Counted from the stretch's first letter, positions 8,487 through 17,993 are shown. The stretch is 64,000 nt of DNA from Acinetobacter piscicola (GCF_015218165.1 NZ_CP048659.1:1426001-1490000), one strand, 5' to 3'. Notes: generated by a model from the sequence alone, not told the origin. Program-made: numbers and translations.

Positions 8487-9833
8487 ATGGCTAAAAAACC
8501 TTTGTATAAGTCACTTTATTTCCAAGTGATTGTTGCCATTATTGCAGGTGTGCTTGTGGGGCATTATTTCCCAAGTACCACACAATTGGTCAATGGTGTT
8601 GAAAAACATATTCCAGGTATTGGTGAGCAATTAAAACCACTGGGAGATGCGTTTATTCGTCTGATTAAGATGATTATTGCACCTGTTATTTTCTGTACGG
8701 TGGTCAGTGGTATCGCAGGTATGGAAAGTATGAAATCTGTCGGTAAGACAGGTGGTATTGCTTTATTATATTTTGAAATTGTCTCCACTATTGCCTTATT
8801 GATTGGTTTGTTGGTCATCAATATTGCAAAACCGGGTGTAGGCATGAATATTGATCCTGCATCATTGGATACATCAGGTATTTCTAAATACGTTGAGTCG
8901 GGTGCATCCCAGTCAACTGTTGATTTCTTGATGAATATTATTCCAAATACAGTGGTTGGGGCATTTGCCGAAGGTGAAATTTTACAAGTTTTACTTTTTG
9001 CAATCTTATTTGGATTTGCTTTACATAAATTGGGCGATGCAGGCAAACCTGTATTGAAGTTGGTTGATCAAATTGCACATGTGTTTTTTAACATTGTGAA
9101 TATGATCATGAAACTTGCACCAATTGGTGCTTTTGGTGCAATGGCATTCACCATTGGTAAATATGGGATTGGTAGTCTTGCACAACTTGCTCAGTTGATC
9201 ATTTGTTTCTATCTCACTTGTTTGTTATTTATCTTTATTGTGCTAGGTACAATCAGCCGTGTTTGTGGTTTTAGCATCTTAAAAATGATTCGTATGATTC
9301 GTGAAGAATTATTGATTGTACTGGGTACATCATCTTCAGAGTCGGTTTTACCACGAATGTTGAAAAAATTGGAAATCGCAGGATGTGAAAAATCGGTTGT
9401 TGGTTTGGTGATTCCAACAGGGTATTCATTTAACTTAGATGGTACTTCGATTTACTTGACCATGGCTGCTATTTTTATTGCGCAAGCGACCAATACACAG
9501 CTTGATTTATCCCATCAGATTACTTTACTTGTGGTGTTATTGATTTCATCGAAAGGTGCAGCAGGGGTAACAGGTTCTGGCTTTATTGTGATGGCAGCGA
9601 CTTTATCTGCGGTAGGACATATTCCTGTTGCAGGTTTGGCATTGATCCTCGGAATTGACCGTTTTATGTCAGAAGCACGTGCTTTGACCAATCTTATGGG
9701 GAACTCTTTGGCAACGATTGTCGTTGCAAAATGGGTAGGTCACTTGGACCAAGACAAGTTGAATTATGCATTGAATCATCCTGAAGAATTAGATAAGCAA
9801 ATGCTTGAAGATACAACTCAAAAGCATGCTTAA
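8487..9833 (+). CDS. dctA: C4-dicarboxylate:cation symporter DctA
   Basis: This inner-membrane member of the DAACS/SLC1 family imports succinate, fumarate and malate with cations. It has about eight hydrophobic segments plus re-entrant loops. Conserved blocks include the serine-rich loop [13 protein letters not shown], the unwound helix [14 protein letters not shown], and the C-terminal [20 protein letters not shown]. The ATG at 8487 ([13 protein letters not shown]) matches the family start; an in-frame ATG 30 codons earlier would add an implausible leader. GltP-type glutamate carriers are close relatives, but the length and motifs favour DctA. Confidence 0.85.
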   Translation: MAKKPLYKSLYFQVIVAIIAGVLVGHYFPSTTQLVNGVEKHIPGIGEQLKPLGDAFIRLIKMIIAPVIFCTVVSGIAGMESMKSVGKTGGIALLYFEIVSTIALLIGLLVINIAKPGVGMNIDPASLDTSGISKYVESGASQSTVDFLMNIIPNTVVGAFAEGEILQVLLFAILFGFALHKLGDAGKPVLKLVDQIAHVFFNIVNMIMKLAPIGAFGAMAFTIGKYGIGSLAQLAQLIICFYLTCLLFIFIVLGTISRVCGFSILKMIRMIREELLIVLGTSSSESVLPRMLKKLEIAGCEKSVVGLVIPTGYSFNLDGTSIYLTMAAIFIAQATNTQLDLSHQITLLVVLLISSKGAAGVTGSGFIVMAATLSAVGHIPVAGLALILGIDRFMSEARALTNLMGNSLATIVVAKWVGHLDQDKLNYALNHPEELDKQMLEDTTQKHA

Positions 9834-9875
9834 ATCTTGATATTGGGGTGAAACCCGTCTCGGTGAAATGTATCT

Positions 9876-9915
9876 AACCGCAATATGATGAGTGTCATTG
9901 TATTGCGGTTTTTTT
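9876..9915 (+). terminator. Rho-independent terminator of dctA
   Basis: AACCGCAATA (9876-9885) pairs with TATTGCGGTT (9901-9910) and runs into a T-tract. It lies 43 nt after the dctA stop. Confidence 0.85.
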
Positions 9916-10150
9916 ATATCATTTTTTGCAGTGAATGCATCTTTTTCAGAATATAAAATTTAAAGCGATTGGTTAGTTTTACTGATAAATAACTTAGACT
10001 CAAAATGTCTTAATTTTATACAGTTATACTTTGACTATTGACCGAATTAACCTGATGCTCTCGTCATGAAAAGTCATGACATTAAAATTAAAACTCAGAT
10101 AAGATAAACAAGACAATTACCCAAGAATAAGCCCAAAAGGAAAATCACAG
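9916..10150. other. Leader region of the acyl-CoA dehydrogenase gene
   Basis: Together with the dctA terminator this makes a 317-bp gap. A GTCATGA/GTCATGAC near-repeat at 10064-10081 may be an operator. A purine-rich AAAGGA stretch near 10137 serves as ribosome-binding site. Nothing else is evident. Confidence 0.45.
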
Positions 10151-11293
10151 ATGTTGGCATACGATGCAGACTTAGAACTCTTTAAAGATAATTTCAAACG
10201 CTTTATGAATGAACACGTTGCACCTCATTATGAACAATGGGAAAAAGACGGTTTAATGCCACGTTCGATGTGGAAATTATTGGGTGACAACGGCTTTCTC
10301 TGTGTGGATGTACCAGAAGAATATGGCGGTTATGGTGTCCCAACTGAATATTCTTTAATGTTGGTTGAAGAGTCAGCACGCGCAGGCTATGGTGCGCTTT
10401 CTACAGCGATTTCATGTCACTCAGAAATCGCAGCACCGTATATTTTAAACATTGCAAATGAAGAACAAAAACAATATTGGTTACCTAAAATGGTGGCAGG
10501 TGATGTCGTTGGTGCGATTGGGATGACTGAACCAGGTGCAGGTTCAGACTTACAAGGTATGCGCTCATCTGCGATCTTAAATGGCGATCATTATGTGCTA
10601 AATGGTTCAAAAACGTTCATTTCTAATGGTCAGCATGCAGACTTAGTGGTCTTAGCTGCAAAAACGGATCCTCAAGCACGTGCTAAAGGTGTTTCGTTGT
10701 TATTGGTCGATACGCATTTAGAAGGCTTTAAAAAGGGGATGAACCTAGACAAGATTGGTTTACATTCACAAGATACCTCTGAACTGTTCTTTGACAATGT
10801 CAAAGTGCCAGCCAATCAACTGTTAGGGAATGCAGGGCAAGGTTTTGCCTATTTGATGCAAGAGTTACCACGTGAGCGTACAGCGATTGCTGCAACGGCT
10901 TTGGGTGCGATTCGTGGTGCAATTGATGTGACTACGCAATATGTGCAAGAACGCCAAGCATTTGGTCAAAAAATTGGTAGCTTCCAAAATACACGTTTTG
11001 TGTTAGCACAAGCGAAGATTGATGAATTGGCAACAGCAGCATTTTATAACCAAAACTTAGCGCTATATAAAGAAAAGAAACTGGATGTAGAAACTGCGGC
11101 TGCATTGAAAAGTTTTAGTTCAGACATGCAAATGAAAGTTGCTGATAATTTACTGCAACTCTTTGGTGGTTATGGCTATATGACTGAATATCCAATTTCA
11201 CGTTTCTTTGTCGATGCGCGTATTCAGCGTATTTATGGCGGAACCAATGAAATTATGAAAGAAATTGTCGCACGTGGCATTTTAGGGCGCTAA
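10151..11293 (+). CDS. Acyl-CoA dehydrogenase
   Basis: This 380-aa flavoenzyme introduces a trans-2 double bond into acyl-CoA. Family signatures are present in order: the N-terminal helical domain; the FAD-contacting IGMTEPGAGSDLQGM (GAIGMTEPxAGSD motif); the middle beta domain; and the C-terminal ERxAFGQKI and QLFGGYGYM blocks. The end, YGGTNEIMKEI, contains the Glu used as catalytic base in short- and medium-chain enzymes. Chain-length preference cannot be read. The gene is monocistronic, with a terminator 28 nt downstream. Confidence 0.9.
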   Translation: MLAYDADLELFKDNFKRFMNEHVAPHYEQWEKDGLMPRSMWKLLGDNGFLCVDVPEEYGGYGVPTEYSLMLVEESARAGYGALSTAISCHSEIAAPYILNIANEEQKQYWLPKMVAGDVVGAIGMTEPGAGSDLQGMRSSAILNGDHYVLNGSKTFISNGQHADLVVLAAKTDPQARAKGVSLLLVDTHLEGFKKGMNLDKIGLHSQDTSELFFDNVKVPANQLLGNAGQGFAYLMQELPRERTAIAATALGAIRGAIDVTTQYVQERQAFGQKIGSFQNTRFVLAQAKIDELATAAFYNQNLALYKEKKLDVETAAALKSFSSDMQMKVADNLLQLFGGYGYMTEYPISRFFVDARIQRIYGGTNEIMKEIVARGILGR

Positions 11294-11319
11294 GATAAAA
11301 TCTTCCTTGAAATTAGCAA

Positions 11320-11345
11320 AAAGACTTCCGGGGAAGTCTTTTTTA
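11320..11345 (+). terminator. Terminator of acyl-CoA dehydrogenase gene
   Basis: AAGACTTCC (11321-11329) and GGAAGTCTT (11332-11340) form a tight hairpin followed by TTTTT. Confidence 0.85.
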
Positions 11346-11391
11346 TTTGCTTCTAATGAATGCAAAAGAAGCGCAATATCAATCTAATCGA

Positions 11392-12441
11392 TTAAGGTGC
11401 GGGATTTGGTTGTTGACGATGAATATCTTCAATACCTTGTAAAACTTCATCTGACAATGTCACATCAAAAGCAGCAATATTTTCTTTGAGCTGCGTTAAA
11501 TTGGTCGCCCCAATAATGGTACTGGTCACAAAAAATTGCTGTTGAATATACGCTAAAGCAAGTTGGGTTAAGCTCAAATTGTGCTTTTCTGCTAATAAAG
11601 CATATTGTTCGATTGCCCATTCACTTTCAGGATTGCTATAGCGGCTAAAACGACTAAATAGCGTGATACGGGCATCAGCAGGGCGTGCCCCATGACGGAA
11701 TTTTCCTGTCAAATAACCAAAAGCTAACGGTGAATATGCTAATAATCCAACACCTTCATAATGTGCAATTTCGGCCATGCCAACTTCATAACTACGATTG
11801 AGTAAGTTATATGGATTTTGTACACTGACGACTTTTTCTAAGCCTAATTTTTCAGCTAAGTGTAAAAATTTCAACGTTCCCCACGGGGTTTCATTGGATA
11901 AACCAATATGGCGAATACGACCTTTTTCAACTTCTTTCGATAATGCTTCTAAGGTGTGTTCAAGAGGGGTAATCTCTTGGTTTTGCTGTGCTTCGTGGTT
12001 ACTATAGCCGAGTTTGCCAAAAAAGTTAGTTGGGCGCTGTGGCCAATGTAACTGATACAAATCTATATAATCGGTCTGTAAGCGCCTTAAAGAGCCATCT
12101 ATAGCTGATGAAATCTCACTTTCAATAAACTTGGTCTGCCCATCTCGAATATGGCTGCCACCTTGTTGTGGTCCTGCTATTTTGGATGCAAGGAATAATT
12201 TGTCTCGTTGCCCATTTTGTGCAATCCAATTGCCAATGATTTGTTCGGTTGCACCTTGTGTTTCAGGTTTAGGCGGTACGGGATACATTTCCGCAGTATC
12301 CCAAAAATATAACCCTTGATCTAAAGCATAGTTGAGTTGTTCAAAAGCTTGTACTTGATTATTTTGCTCACCAAAGGTCATGGTCCCTAAGCAAATTTCT
12401 GGAACGAGAATACCGGATTGACCCAGTGGATTAAATTTCAT
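11392..12441 (-). CDS. tas: NADP(H)-dependent aldo-keto reductase Tas
   Basis: This is an (alpha/beta)8-barrel oxidoreductase. The start (LGQSGILVPEICLGTMTFGE), the catalytic region (DTAEMYPVPPKPETQG, with the Tyr of the AKR tetrad), the HWPQRPTNFFGKLGYS block and the C-terminal IIGATNLTQLKENI closely follow E. coli Tas. Length (349 aa) also fits. Tas was named for suppression of a tyrosine requirement; the physiological carbonyl substrate is unknown. Confidence 0.88.
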   Translation of the reverse strand: MKFNPLGQSGILVPEICLGTMTFGEQNNQVQAFEQLNYALDQGLYFWDTAEMYPVPPKPETQGATEQIIGNWIAQNGQRDKLFLASKIAGPQQGGSHIRDGQTKFIESEISSAIDGSLRRLQTDYIDLYQLHWPQRPTNFFGKLGYSNHEAQQNQEITPLEHTLEALSKEVEKGRIRHIGLSNETPWGTLKFLHLAEKLGLEKVVSVQNPYNLLNRSYEVGMAEIAHYEGVGLLAYSPLAFGYLTGKFRHGARPADARITLFSRFSRYSNPESEWAIEQYALLAEKHNLSLTQLALAYIQQQFFVTSTIIGATNLTQLKENIAAFDVTLSDEVLQGIEDIHRQQPNPAP

Positions 12442-12569
12442 TGAGATTGTCCTTAAATGTTTTGGTTGAAGTGATGTTATTCAATATATTGAGCTTAAAC
12501 ATCATAGCCTGTGTAAATTATTTTGATTTCTGAATTGTGTATAATGATTTCTAAAGGATGACTAAAACA

Positions 12570-12597
12570 AAAAAGCAAATCCGAAGATTTGCTTTTT
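12570..12597 (-). terminator. Terminator downstream of vfr
   Basis: AAAAAGCAAATC and GATTTGCTTTTT form a hairpin with a CGAA loop and T-runs on either strand. It lies 17 nt past the vfr stop and upstream of tas. Confidence 0.85.
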
Positions 12598-12613
12598 AGA
12601 GATTTAGAACGAA

Positions 12614-13321
12614 TTATTCGTCATCTTGTTCATCGTCGTCAGAATACGAAGATTCTTCTAAAGAGACATCAAAAATTAAAATTGCTTTACCATCTGTTTC
12701 GATCATGCCTTGTTCTTCAAGTGTTTTCAGAACACGCCCCACCATTTCACGAGAACAACCCACAATACGTCCAATTTCCTGACGAGTAATGCGGATTTGA
12801 CGGCCATTTGGTAAAATCATGGCTTCAGGTTGTGATGAAAGATCAATCAAACAACGTGCAATACGACCCGACACATCAATAAATGCCAAGTCTGTTACTT
12901 TGCGCGTCGTATTTTTTAAACGTCTGACCAATTGTGCGAAAACAGCATAGCTTAAGTCAGGATATTGTTTGCTGATGTCATGAAAATTCTCATAAGAAAT
13001 TTCAGCAATTTCACAAACATCACGTGTTCTTACTTCTGCTGTACGTTGTGGGTTTTGTTCAAACAACCCCATTTCCCCGAAGAAATCGCCTGGATTGAGA
13101 TATGCAACCACAATTTCACGATCATCATCTTCACGTAAAATGATTGATACTGATCCCTTTAAAATTAAATACAGTGATTTTGACTCTGAACCCGCATCAA
13201 CAATAGTGGTACGTTTCGGGAAGCGATTGATGTGAGCACGCTTGAGTAATGCTTTGACAGATTCAGGCAGTTGTCCTGGTGATAAAGCGTCTGTACTTAG
13301 TTGTGCTAAATTAGAAGACAT
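12614..13321 (-). CDS. vfr: Cyclic-AMP receptor family regulator Vfr/CRP
   Basis: A cNMP-binding beta-roll occupies about residues 25-140, with the phosphate-binding cassette GEMGLFEQNPQRTAEV matching the GExxxxxxxxRxA pattern for cAMP. A winged helix-turn-helix follows (RQEIGRIVGCSREMVGRVLK), close to the CRP recognition helix. The C-terminus ends in an unusual acidic tail (SYSDDDEQDDE). The divergent neighbour is an OsmC-like yhfA, the same pairing as crp-yhfA in E. coli, which supports the CRP/Vfr assignment. Overlapping palindromes in the shared promoter suggest autoregulation or a third regulator. Confidence 0.9.
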   Translation of the reverse strand: MSSNLAQLSTDALSPGQLPESVKALLKRAHINRFPKRTTIVDAGSESKSLYLILKGSVSIILREDDDREIVVAYLNPGDFFGEMGLFEQNPQRTAEVRTRDVCEIAEISYENFHDISKQYPDLSYAVFAQLVRRLKNTTRKVTDLAFIDVSGRIARCLIDLSSQPEAMILPNGRQIRITRQEIGRIVGCSREMVGRVLKTLEEQGMIETDGKAILIFDVSLEESSYSDDDEQDDE

Positions 13322-13422
13322 GCTAAAAATTCCAAATTGGATAATAACTAGATCATAAATCTAAATTGAACTCGTCACGTAGAAGCGAAAGAGATGAAAT
13401 TCCTTATCAACTCATTTTATGC

Positions 13423-13450
13423 TAGTGTACCGTACACTATAAATTTATAG
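13423..13450. promoter_or_regulatory. Overlapping palindromes in the vfr/yhfA promoter
   Basis: TAGTGTAC (13423-13430) and GTACACTA (13432-13439) are exact inverted repeats around one C. A second perfect palindrome, CTATAAATTTATAG, covers 13437-13450 and contains a TATAAAT -10-like element 20-30 bp before the yhfA ATG. The first site does not match the CRP consensus TGTGA-N6-TCACA. Confidence 0.5.
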
Positions 13451-13469
13451 CTTTTTTTAGGTAGTTGCA

Positions 13470-13892
13470 ATGCAAACTAGCGTACATTGGTTAGAGAATG
13501 TTGCTTTCGAAGCAAAATCGGAAAGTGGGCACCAAGTTGTCATGGATGGTTCTGCTGAATATGGTGGAGAAAACCGTGGACCACGTCCCATGGAGCTGAT
13601 ATTAATGGGACTTGGTGGGTGTGCTTCTTTTGATATTGTGACAATATTAAAGAAATCTCGCCAAGATGTGACAGGTGTTGTATGTCAGCTTAAAGCTGAG
13701 CGAGCAGATACAATCCCTGCCGTCTTTACTAAAATTCATTTACATTTTGTCGTGACGGGACGAGATGTAAAAGAAAAACAAGTAGCTAAAGCTGTTGAAC
13801 TTTCTGCTGAAAAGTACTGTTCTGCAAGTAAAATGTTATCAGACGGTGGTGTTGAGATCAGCCATGATTTTGAAATCCTAGCAGCAGAATAG
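13470..13892 (+). CDS. yhfA: OsmC-family protein, YhfA-like
   Basis: This 140-aa alpha/beta protein has the OsmC/Ohr fold. Both redox cysteines of the family are present: GLGGCASFDI on the central helix and EKYCSASKML near the C-terminus. The family reduces organic hydroperoxides. The YhfA branch, found beside crp genes in gamma-proteobacteria, is not biochemically defined. It is transcribed divergently from vfr and closed by its own terminator. Confidence 0.85.
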   Translation: MQTSVHWLENVAFEAKSESGHQVVMDGSAEYGGENRGPRPMELILMGLGGCASFDIVTILKKSRQDVTGVVCQLKAERADTIPAVFTKIHLHFVVTGRDVKEKQVAKAVELSAEKYCSASKMLSDGGVEISHDFEILAAE

Positions 13893-13905
13893 AAAGCAAA
13901 AATGA

Positions 13906-13934
13906 AGCCAAAAAAATGTTTTTTGGCTTTTTTT
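13906..13934 (+). terminator. Terminator of yhfA
   Basis: AGCCAAAAAA and TTTTTTGGCT form a hairpin followed by a T-run, starting 14 nt after the stop. Confidence 0.85.
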
Positions 13935-14107
13935 ATGTGATTTTGATCGTATTTAAGTCGAATGCCGAGTATATCAGTCAACATTTAATTTTAAAAAATT
14001 GATGAAAATCACTAAATTTATTTAAATTGAAAAAAGATCAATAAAAATTATTACAAAATGTTTCTATTTTTCAATTTTCACTTAAATATAAGCAAATCAC
14101 TTAAATT

Positions 14108-14908
14108 TTATTGATATAAAAATAATTGTGGATCAACTCGAGCATTATTTAAACTCATTCCCCAATGTAGATGTGGACCTGTTACACGGCCTGTTTTGCC
14201 GACTAAGCCTAAAACTTCTCCTTGCGTTAATTTCTGTCCTTTTGCAACATTAACTTTACTTAAGTGGCAAAACATACTGATTAAGCCTTGCCCATGATCA
14301 ACTAAAACAGTTTTACCATTGAAGAAATAATCACCTACCCCTACGACAACACCAGCTGCTGGAGCAACTACTTTCTGTCCGACAGGGGCAGGAATGTCTA
14401 AACCTGAGTGTGGTGCGCGTTCTTCACCATTAAAGAAACGTTTACGTCCAAAAGAGTTACTAAACTTTCCAGCAGTTGGACGTATAAAATTTGGAAAATC
14501 AGAAAATTGTGCAGGACTGAAAGAGGTATAAATGTCATTTTGTTCTTTGGCTTCTACTACGTATCGATCAAGTTGTTCTTGTTGTGGGTTTACATAATCC
14601 TGATTTTTTACAGAAAGTCGTTGTTCAGCATATTTATAAGGCTGAATTTCAATTTGAATGGGTTGAGCATTGGTTTGTAGTTCTAGTGAGCCTACAGGGG
14701 TAGAAAGAGGAATCCCAAAAATTGCATAACGTTGGGCATTGGGTTGCGTGATTAAAATCGGTTGGTCTTTATATTTTACTTCGGAAATATTTTGTGAAAG
14801 CGGGATCACTGCAATTCCACCTGCACGGCGTGAGTCTTGCGGTAGAGCAAAAAGTTGCGTGCTTGTTAGTAATCCGCAGAGAATAAAGGTTTTTTTGATT
14901 GAAAACAT
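14108..14908 (-). CDS. M23 family metallopeptidase, secreted
   Basis: The protein has an N-terminal signal peptide (MFSIKKTFILCGLLTSTQLF). An unassigned N-domain follows, then a C-terminal LytM/M23 domain with zinc ligands in HSGLDI (HxxxD) and HLHW (HxH). These residues are intact, so it is probably an active peptidoglycan endopeptidase rather than an EnvC/NlpD-type activator that has lost zinc ligands. The typical closing motif DPQLFL is present. At 266 aa it resembles other periplasmic LytM peptidases of Acinetobacter. Confidence 0.88.
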   Translation of the reverse strand: MFSIKKTFILCGLLTSTQLFALPQDSRRAGGIAVIPLSQNISEVKYKDQPILITQPNAQRYAIFGIPLSTPVGSLELQTNAQPIQIEIQPYKYAEQRLSVKNQDYVNPQQEQLDRYVVEAKEQNDIYTSFSPAQFSDFPNFIRPTAGKFSNSFGRKRFFNGEERAPHSGLDIPAPVGQKVVAPAAGVVVGVGDYFFNGKTVLVDHGQGLISMFCHLSKVNVAKGQKLTQGEVLGLVGKTGRVTGPHLHWGMSLNNARVDPQLFLYQ

Positions 14909-15052
14909 AAGCTTTTAAAATTTCATAGATTTTTAACAAGTGTAACTTTTGAAACTATGAACTCAAGCGTTTGATTGTTAATATTAAATAGCCTAAGCGT
15001 TTTTTGTGGTGAGAAAAGCTGCAAAAAATAGCGGTTAGAAACAAGCGTATAT

Positions 15053-15092
15053 GATAAAAAATAAATCACATGCCTAATCAATTAAGCATGTG
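15053..15092 (-). terminator. Terminator of the encapsulin-desulfurase operon
   Basis: CACATGC (15067-15073) pairs with GCATGTG (15086-15092), with extra TAAT/ATTA pairing inside the loop. On the minus strand it is followed by ATTTATTTTTT. It lies 24 nt past the desulfurase stop. Confidence 0.65.
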
Positions 15093-15115
15093 AGGGTTAT
15101 CTATAGATAAAATAA

Positions 15116-17086
15116 TTAAGATTTGTAGGGTTTTGCTCGTCTCAGTTGATGCAATACCGAAACCAATAAATCAATTTCTTCAGTGGTGTTATAAAACGCC
15201 AAAGAAGGGCGTACCGTGCGTTCTACACCAAAACGGCGCAAGATCGGTTGAGCACAGTGGTGTCCTGTACGAACTGCAATTCCATATTGGTTTAGAATTT
15301 TACCCACTTCTTCAGTTTCATAACCTGCTAAAGTAAATGACATCACGCTGGCTTTGTTGAGTGCTGTTCCAATTAAACGCAAACCCGAAACGCTTTGTAG
15401 GGCATGTTGACCATATTCAAGCAAGTCATGTTCATAACGTGCAATATTATGGATACCAATACTTTCTACATATTCAAGCGCTGCACCAAGACCAACTGCA
15501 TCTGCGATATTTCCTGTTCCTGCTTCAAATTTATTCGGCGCAGGTTGGTAAATCACATTTTCAAAAGTCACATCTTGAATCATATTACCGCCACCTTCCC
15601 AAACAGGCATGGTGTCGAGTAATTCAGATTTGGCATAAACTGCACCAATTCCTGTAGGGCCAAAGACTTTATGTCCAGAGAACACAAAGAAGTCAACATC
15701 TAATGCTGTGACATTGGTTGGCATGTGCGAAACAGACTGTGCTCCATCAATCAACACTCGTACACCCGCAGCATGTGCAAGGGCAATGATTTCTTGAGTT
15801 GGTGTGACAGTACCTAAGGCATTGGAAACCTGAGTGATTGAAACAAGTTTAGTTCTTGGATTAAGCAGTTTTACAAACTCCTCAATCTGAATTTGACCTG
15901 TATCATCAACAGGAATCACACGCAGTTTAGCACCTGTTTCTTTGGTTAATTGATACCAAGGGACAATATTTGCATGGTGTTCAAGATGAGAGACAATAAT
16001 TTCATCTCCCGCTTGAATATTTTGCTTGCCCCATGATTTAGCAATTAAATTAATGCCTTCAGTTGTACCACGCACAAAGACGATATTCTTTGCAGCAGGT
16101 GCACCAATAAATCGAGCAACCACATCACGTGCATGTTCGTAAGCATCACTGGCGCGAGCTGCAAGTTCATGTGCAGCACGGTGAATGTTCGAGTTTTCAT
16201 GCTCATAAAAATATGAAATTCGATCAATCACGGCTTTTGGCTTATGCGTTGTAGCAGCATTGTCTAGCCAAACCAATTGCTTACCATTGACGCGTTCTTG
16301 CAAGATTGGAAAATCTTTACGAATTTGCAAAATATCAATCGGTTGATAGCTTTGTGCTGTCGTTGGGATTTGCAAATCTGAATGTGGACGAACCGTTTCA
16401 ATTGTTGGAGACTGTAGAAAATAATAACCAGATGCTGCTGTAGCAGGTTTGTCATTACGATCTTGCAAAACACCACGTAATTGATGGTCATCAGTCACAT
16501 GAAAATTGTCAAAAGCATACGGATTTTTCAATACATCAACTTGACTCGCATTGCTATTTACAGTTTGCGGATTCACAGCCTCAGGTTGAGGTAAATCCAA
16601 AAAGTAGTAATTTGACGATGCACTGTTTGGTTGAGCAGGGCTTGGTGTCGCAGCAGGTACATTTGCTGGTGTAGCTTGCTGTGGCACTGAGTTTGTTAAT
16701 GCTGTAGACGCAAAAGACAAATCAAGACCATGTGTTGCTGCCAAAGGGTCAGGCGTATTTGCACCACCAATCACGGGAGCAGAAGACAAGATTCTACGCT
16801 CAGGATGGTCAGCCGTAGGTTCAACAAAATGCTGCGTCGAAGCAGGATTTAAACTGGTTTGTTGAACGACAGCAGGCACTCGACCTGAAAGTGCTGCAAT
16901 AGGATCTTTGGGCTGTGGTTGGTGGCTTGGCAAATCAAAGTTAAAACCTTGTGGGTTTTGCTTTGGTAATGCAGTGAAAAACTCAGCAGCCAACTGTGCA
17001 ATTATAGATTCACTGATCGGTGCATCAGGTGTACCCGAAGAAATATCTACTGTGGGTTGATTACTTGTAAGTTGTTGGATAGTCAT
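15116..17086 (-). CDS. Family 2A encapsulin cargo: SufS-type cysteine desulfurase with disordered N-terminal targeting arm
   Basis: Residues about 250-656 are a complete class V aminotransferase-fold desulfurase that removes sulfur from cysteine using PLP. The PLP lysine is K473 (SGHKVFG) and the persulfide cysteine is C611 (GHHCAQP). The first ~245 residues are low-complexity, rich in Pro, Ala, Gln and Ser, as in cargo enzymes of family 2A encapsulins where this arm directs loading into the shell. The arm carries two YYFL motifs (residues 160-163 and 221-224). The ATG overlaps the encapsulin gene by 26 nt in another frame, implying translational coupling. The enzyme is known in this family as the source of sulfur stored in the compartment. 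Confidence 0.93.
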   Translation of the reverse strand: MTIQQLTSNQPTVDISSGTPDAPISESIIAQLAAEFFTALPKQNPQGFNFDLPSHQPQPKDPIAALSGRVPAVVQQTSLNPASTQHFVEPTADHPERRILSSAPVIGGANTPDPLAATHGLDLSFASTALTNSVPQQATPANVPAATPSPAQPNSASSNYYFLDLPQPEAVNPQTVNSNASQVDVLKNPYAFDNFHVTDDHQLRGVLQDRNDKPATAASGYYFLQSPTIETVRPHSDLQIPTTAQSYQPIDILQIRKDFPILQERVNGKQLVWLDNAATTHKPKAVIDRISYFYEHENSNIHRAAHELAARASDAYEHARDVVARFIGAPAAKNIVFVRGTTEGINLIAKSWGKQNIQAGDEIIVSHLEHHANIVPWYQLTKETGAKLRVIPVDDTGQIQIEEFVKLLNPRTKLVSITQVSNALGTVTPTQEIIALAHAAGVRVLIDGAQSVSHMPTNVTALDVDFFVFSGHKVFGPTGIGAVYAKSELLDTMPVWEGGGNMIQDVTFENVIYQPAPNKFEAGTGNIADAVGLGAALEYVESIGIHNIARYEHDLLEYGQHALQSVSGLRLIGTALNKASVMSFTLAGYETEEVGKILNQYGIAVRTGHHCAQPILRRFGVERTVRPSLAFYNTTEEIDLLVSVLHQLRRAKPYKS

Positions 17087-17993
17087 GGTATTTGTCTACC
17101 TCCACATCTTCAAGTACAGCAAGCGCATCATCTGTAAGTACCGCAAGAGAACAGTACAATGAGATTAAGTAAGATGCGATGGCATTACGGTTGATTCCCA
17201 TGAAGCGTACAGATAAGCCTGGTGCTTGTTCACCTGCAAGACCTGGTTGGAATAGACCGACTACACCTTGACGTTTTTCACCTACACGAAGCAGGATAAT
17301 TTTGGTTTTACCATCTTCAACTGGGATCTTGTTCGATGGAATAAGAGGAATACCACGCCAAGTAATAAATTGCGAACCAAATAGGCTAACTGTAGGAGGC
17401 GGAACACCACGACGTGTACATTCACGACCAAATGCAGCAATTGCATCAGGATGAGCAAGGAAGAACCCTGGTTCTTTCCATACTTTACGTAACAAATCGT
17501 CCAAGTCGTCAGGTGTCGGTGCGCCTGTCAATGTAGAAATACGTTGCTCGTCTGCAACACTTGCCAATAAACCGTATTCAGGGTTATTGATCAGTTCACT
17601 TTCTTGACGCTCTTTAATGGTTTCAATGGTTAAGCGTAATTGTTCTTTAATTTGATCATGCGGACTGCTATATAAGTCGGAAACACGGGTATGGATATCT
17701 AGAACAGTTGAAACGCCATTTAGAAAATATTCACGAGGATTTACTTCATAATCGACAAAAGTTTGTGGCAAAGTTGCTTCATCACGTTGTGTACAAGCCA
17801 CTTGAATATCATCGGTATTGCTGACTTTGTTGACACGGTAGATACCTGCTTCAACAGGCGTCCATTGTAATAAATGCGTTAACCAACGTGGTGTGATGGT
17901 CGAGAGTTGAGGAACGGTTTTTGTTGCATTGGCAAGTTGACGAGCTGCCTGATCGTTCAGCGCTTGGCGTGCCACTTCTTGGTTCTTAGCCAT
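17061..17993 (-). CDS. Family 2A encapsulin shell protein (SrpI-like)
   Basis: This 310-aa HK97-fold protein self-assembles into a protein nanocompartment. Recognisable family 2A features include the N-terminal arm (MAKNQEVARQALNDQAARQ), the segment PQTFVDYEVNPREYFLNG, and the C-terminal stretch SVRFMGINRNAIASYLISLY. It overlaps the downstream cysteine desulfurase, its cargo. Published work on family 2A systems in Acinetobacter describes sequestration of elemental sulfur in the shell. A rhodanese precedes it 225 nt upstream and a serine acetyltransferase is divergent, completing the usual sulfur locus. No cyclic-nucleotide-binding insert (family 2B) is present. Confidence 0.94.
   Translation of the reverse strand: MAKNQEVARQALNDQAARQLANATKTVPQLSTITPRWLTHLLQWTPVEAGIYRVNKVSNTDDIQVACTQRDEATLPQTFVDYEVNPREYFLNGVSTVLDIHTRVSDLYSSPHDQIKEQLRLTIETIKERQESELINNPEYGLLASVADEQRISTLTGAPTPDDLDDLLRKVWKEPGFFLAHPDAIAAFGRECTRRGVPPPTVSLFGSQFITWRGIPLIPSNKIPVEDGKTKIILLRVGEKRQGVVGLFQPGLAGEQAPGLSVRFMGINRNAIASYLISLYCSLAVLTDDALAVLEDVEVDKYHDYPTTYK

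Noticed and set aside
15116..17086. A Suf iron-sulfur operon around the SufS-like gene
   Set aside because: No sufB, C, D or E is present; the long disordered arm and the overlapping encapsulin gene identify it as compartment cargo.
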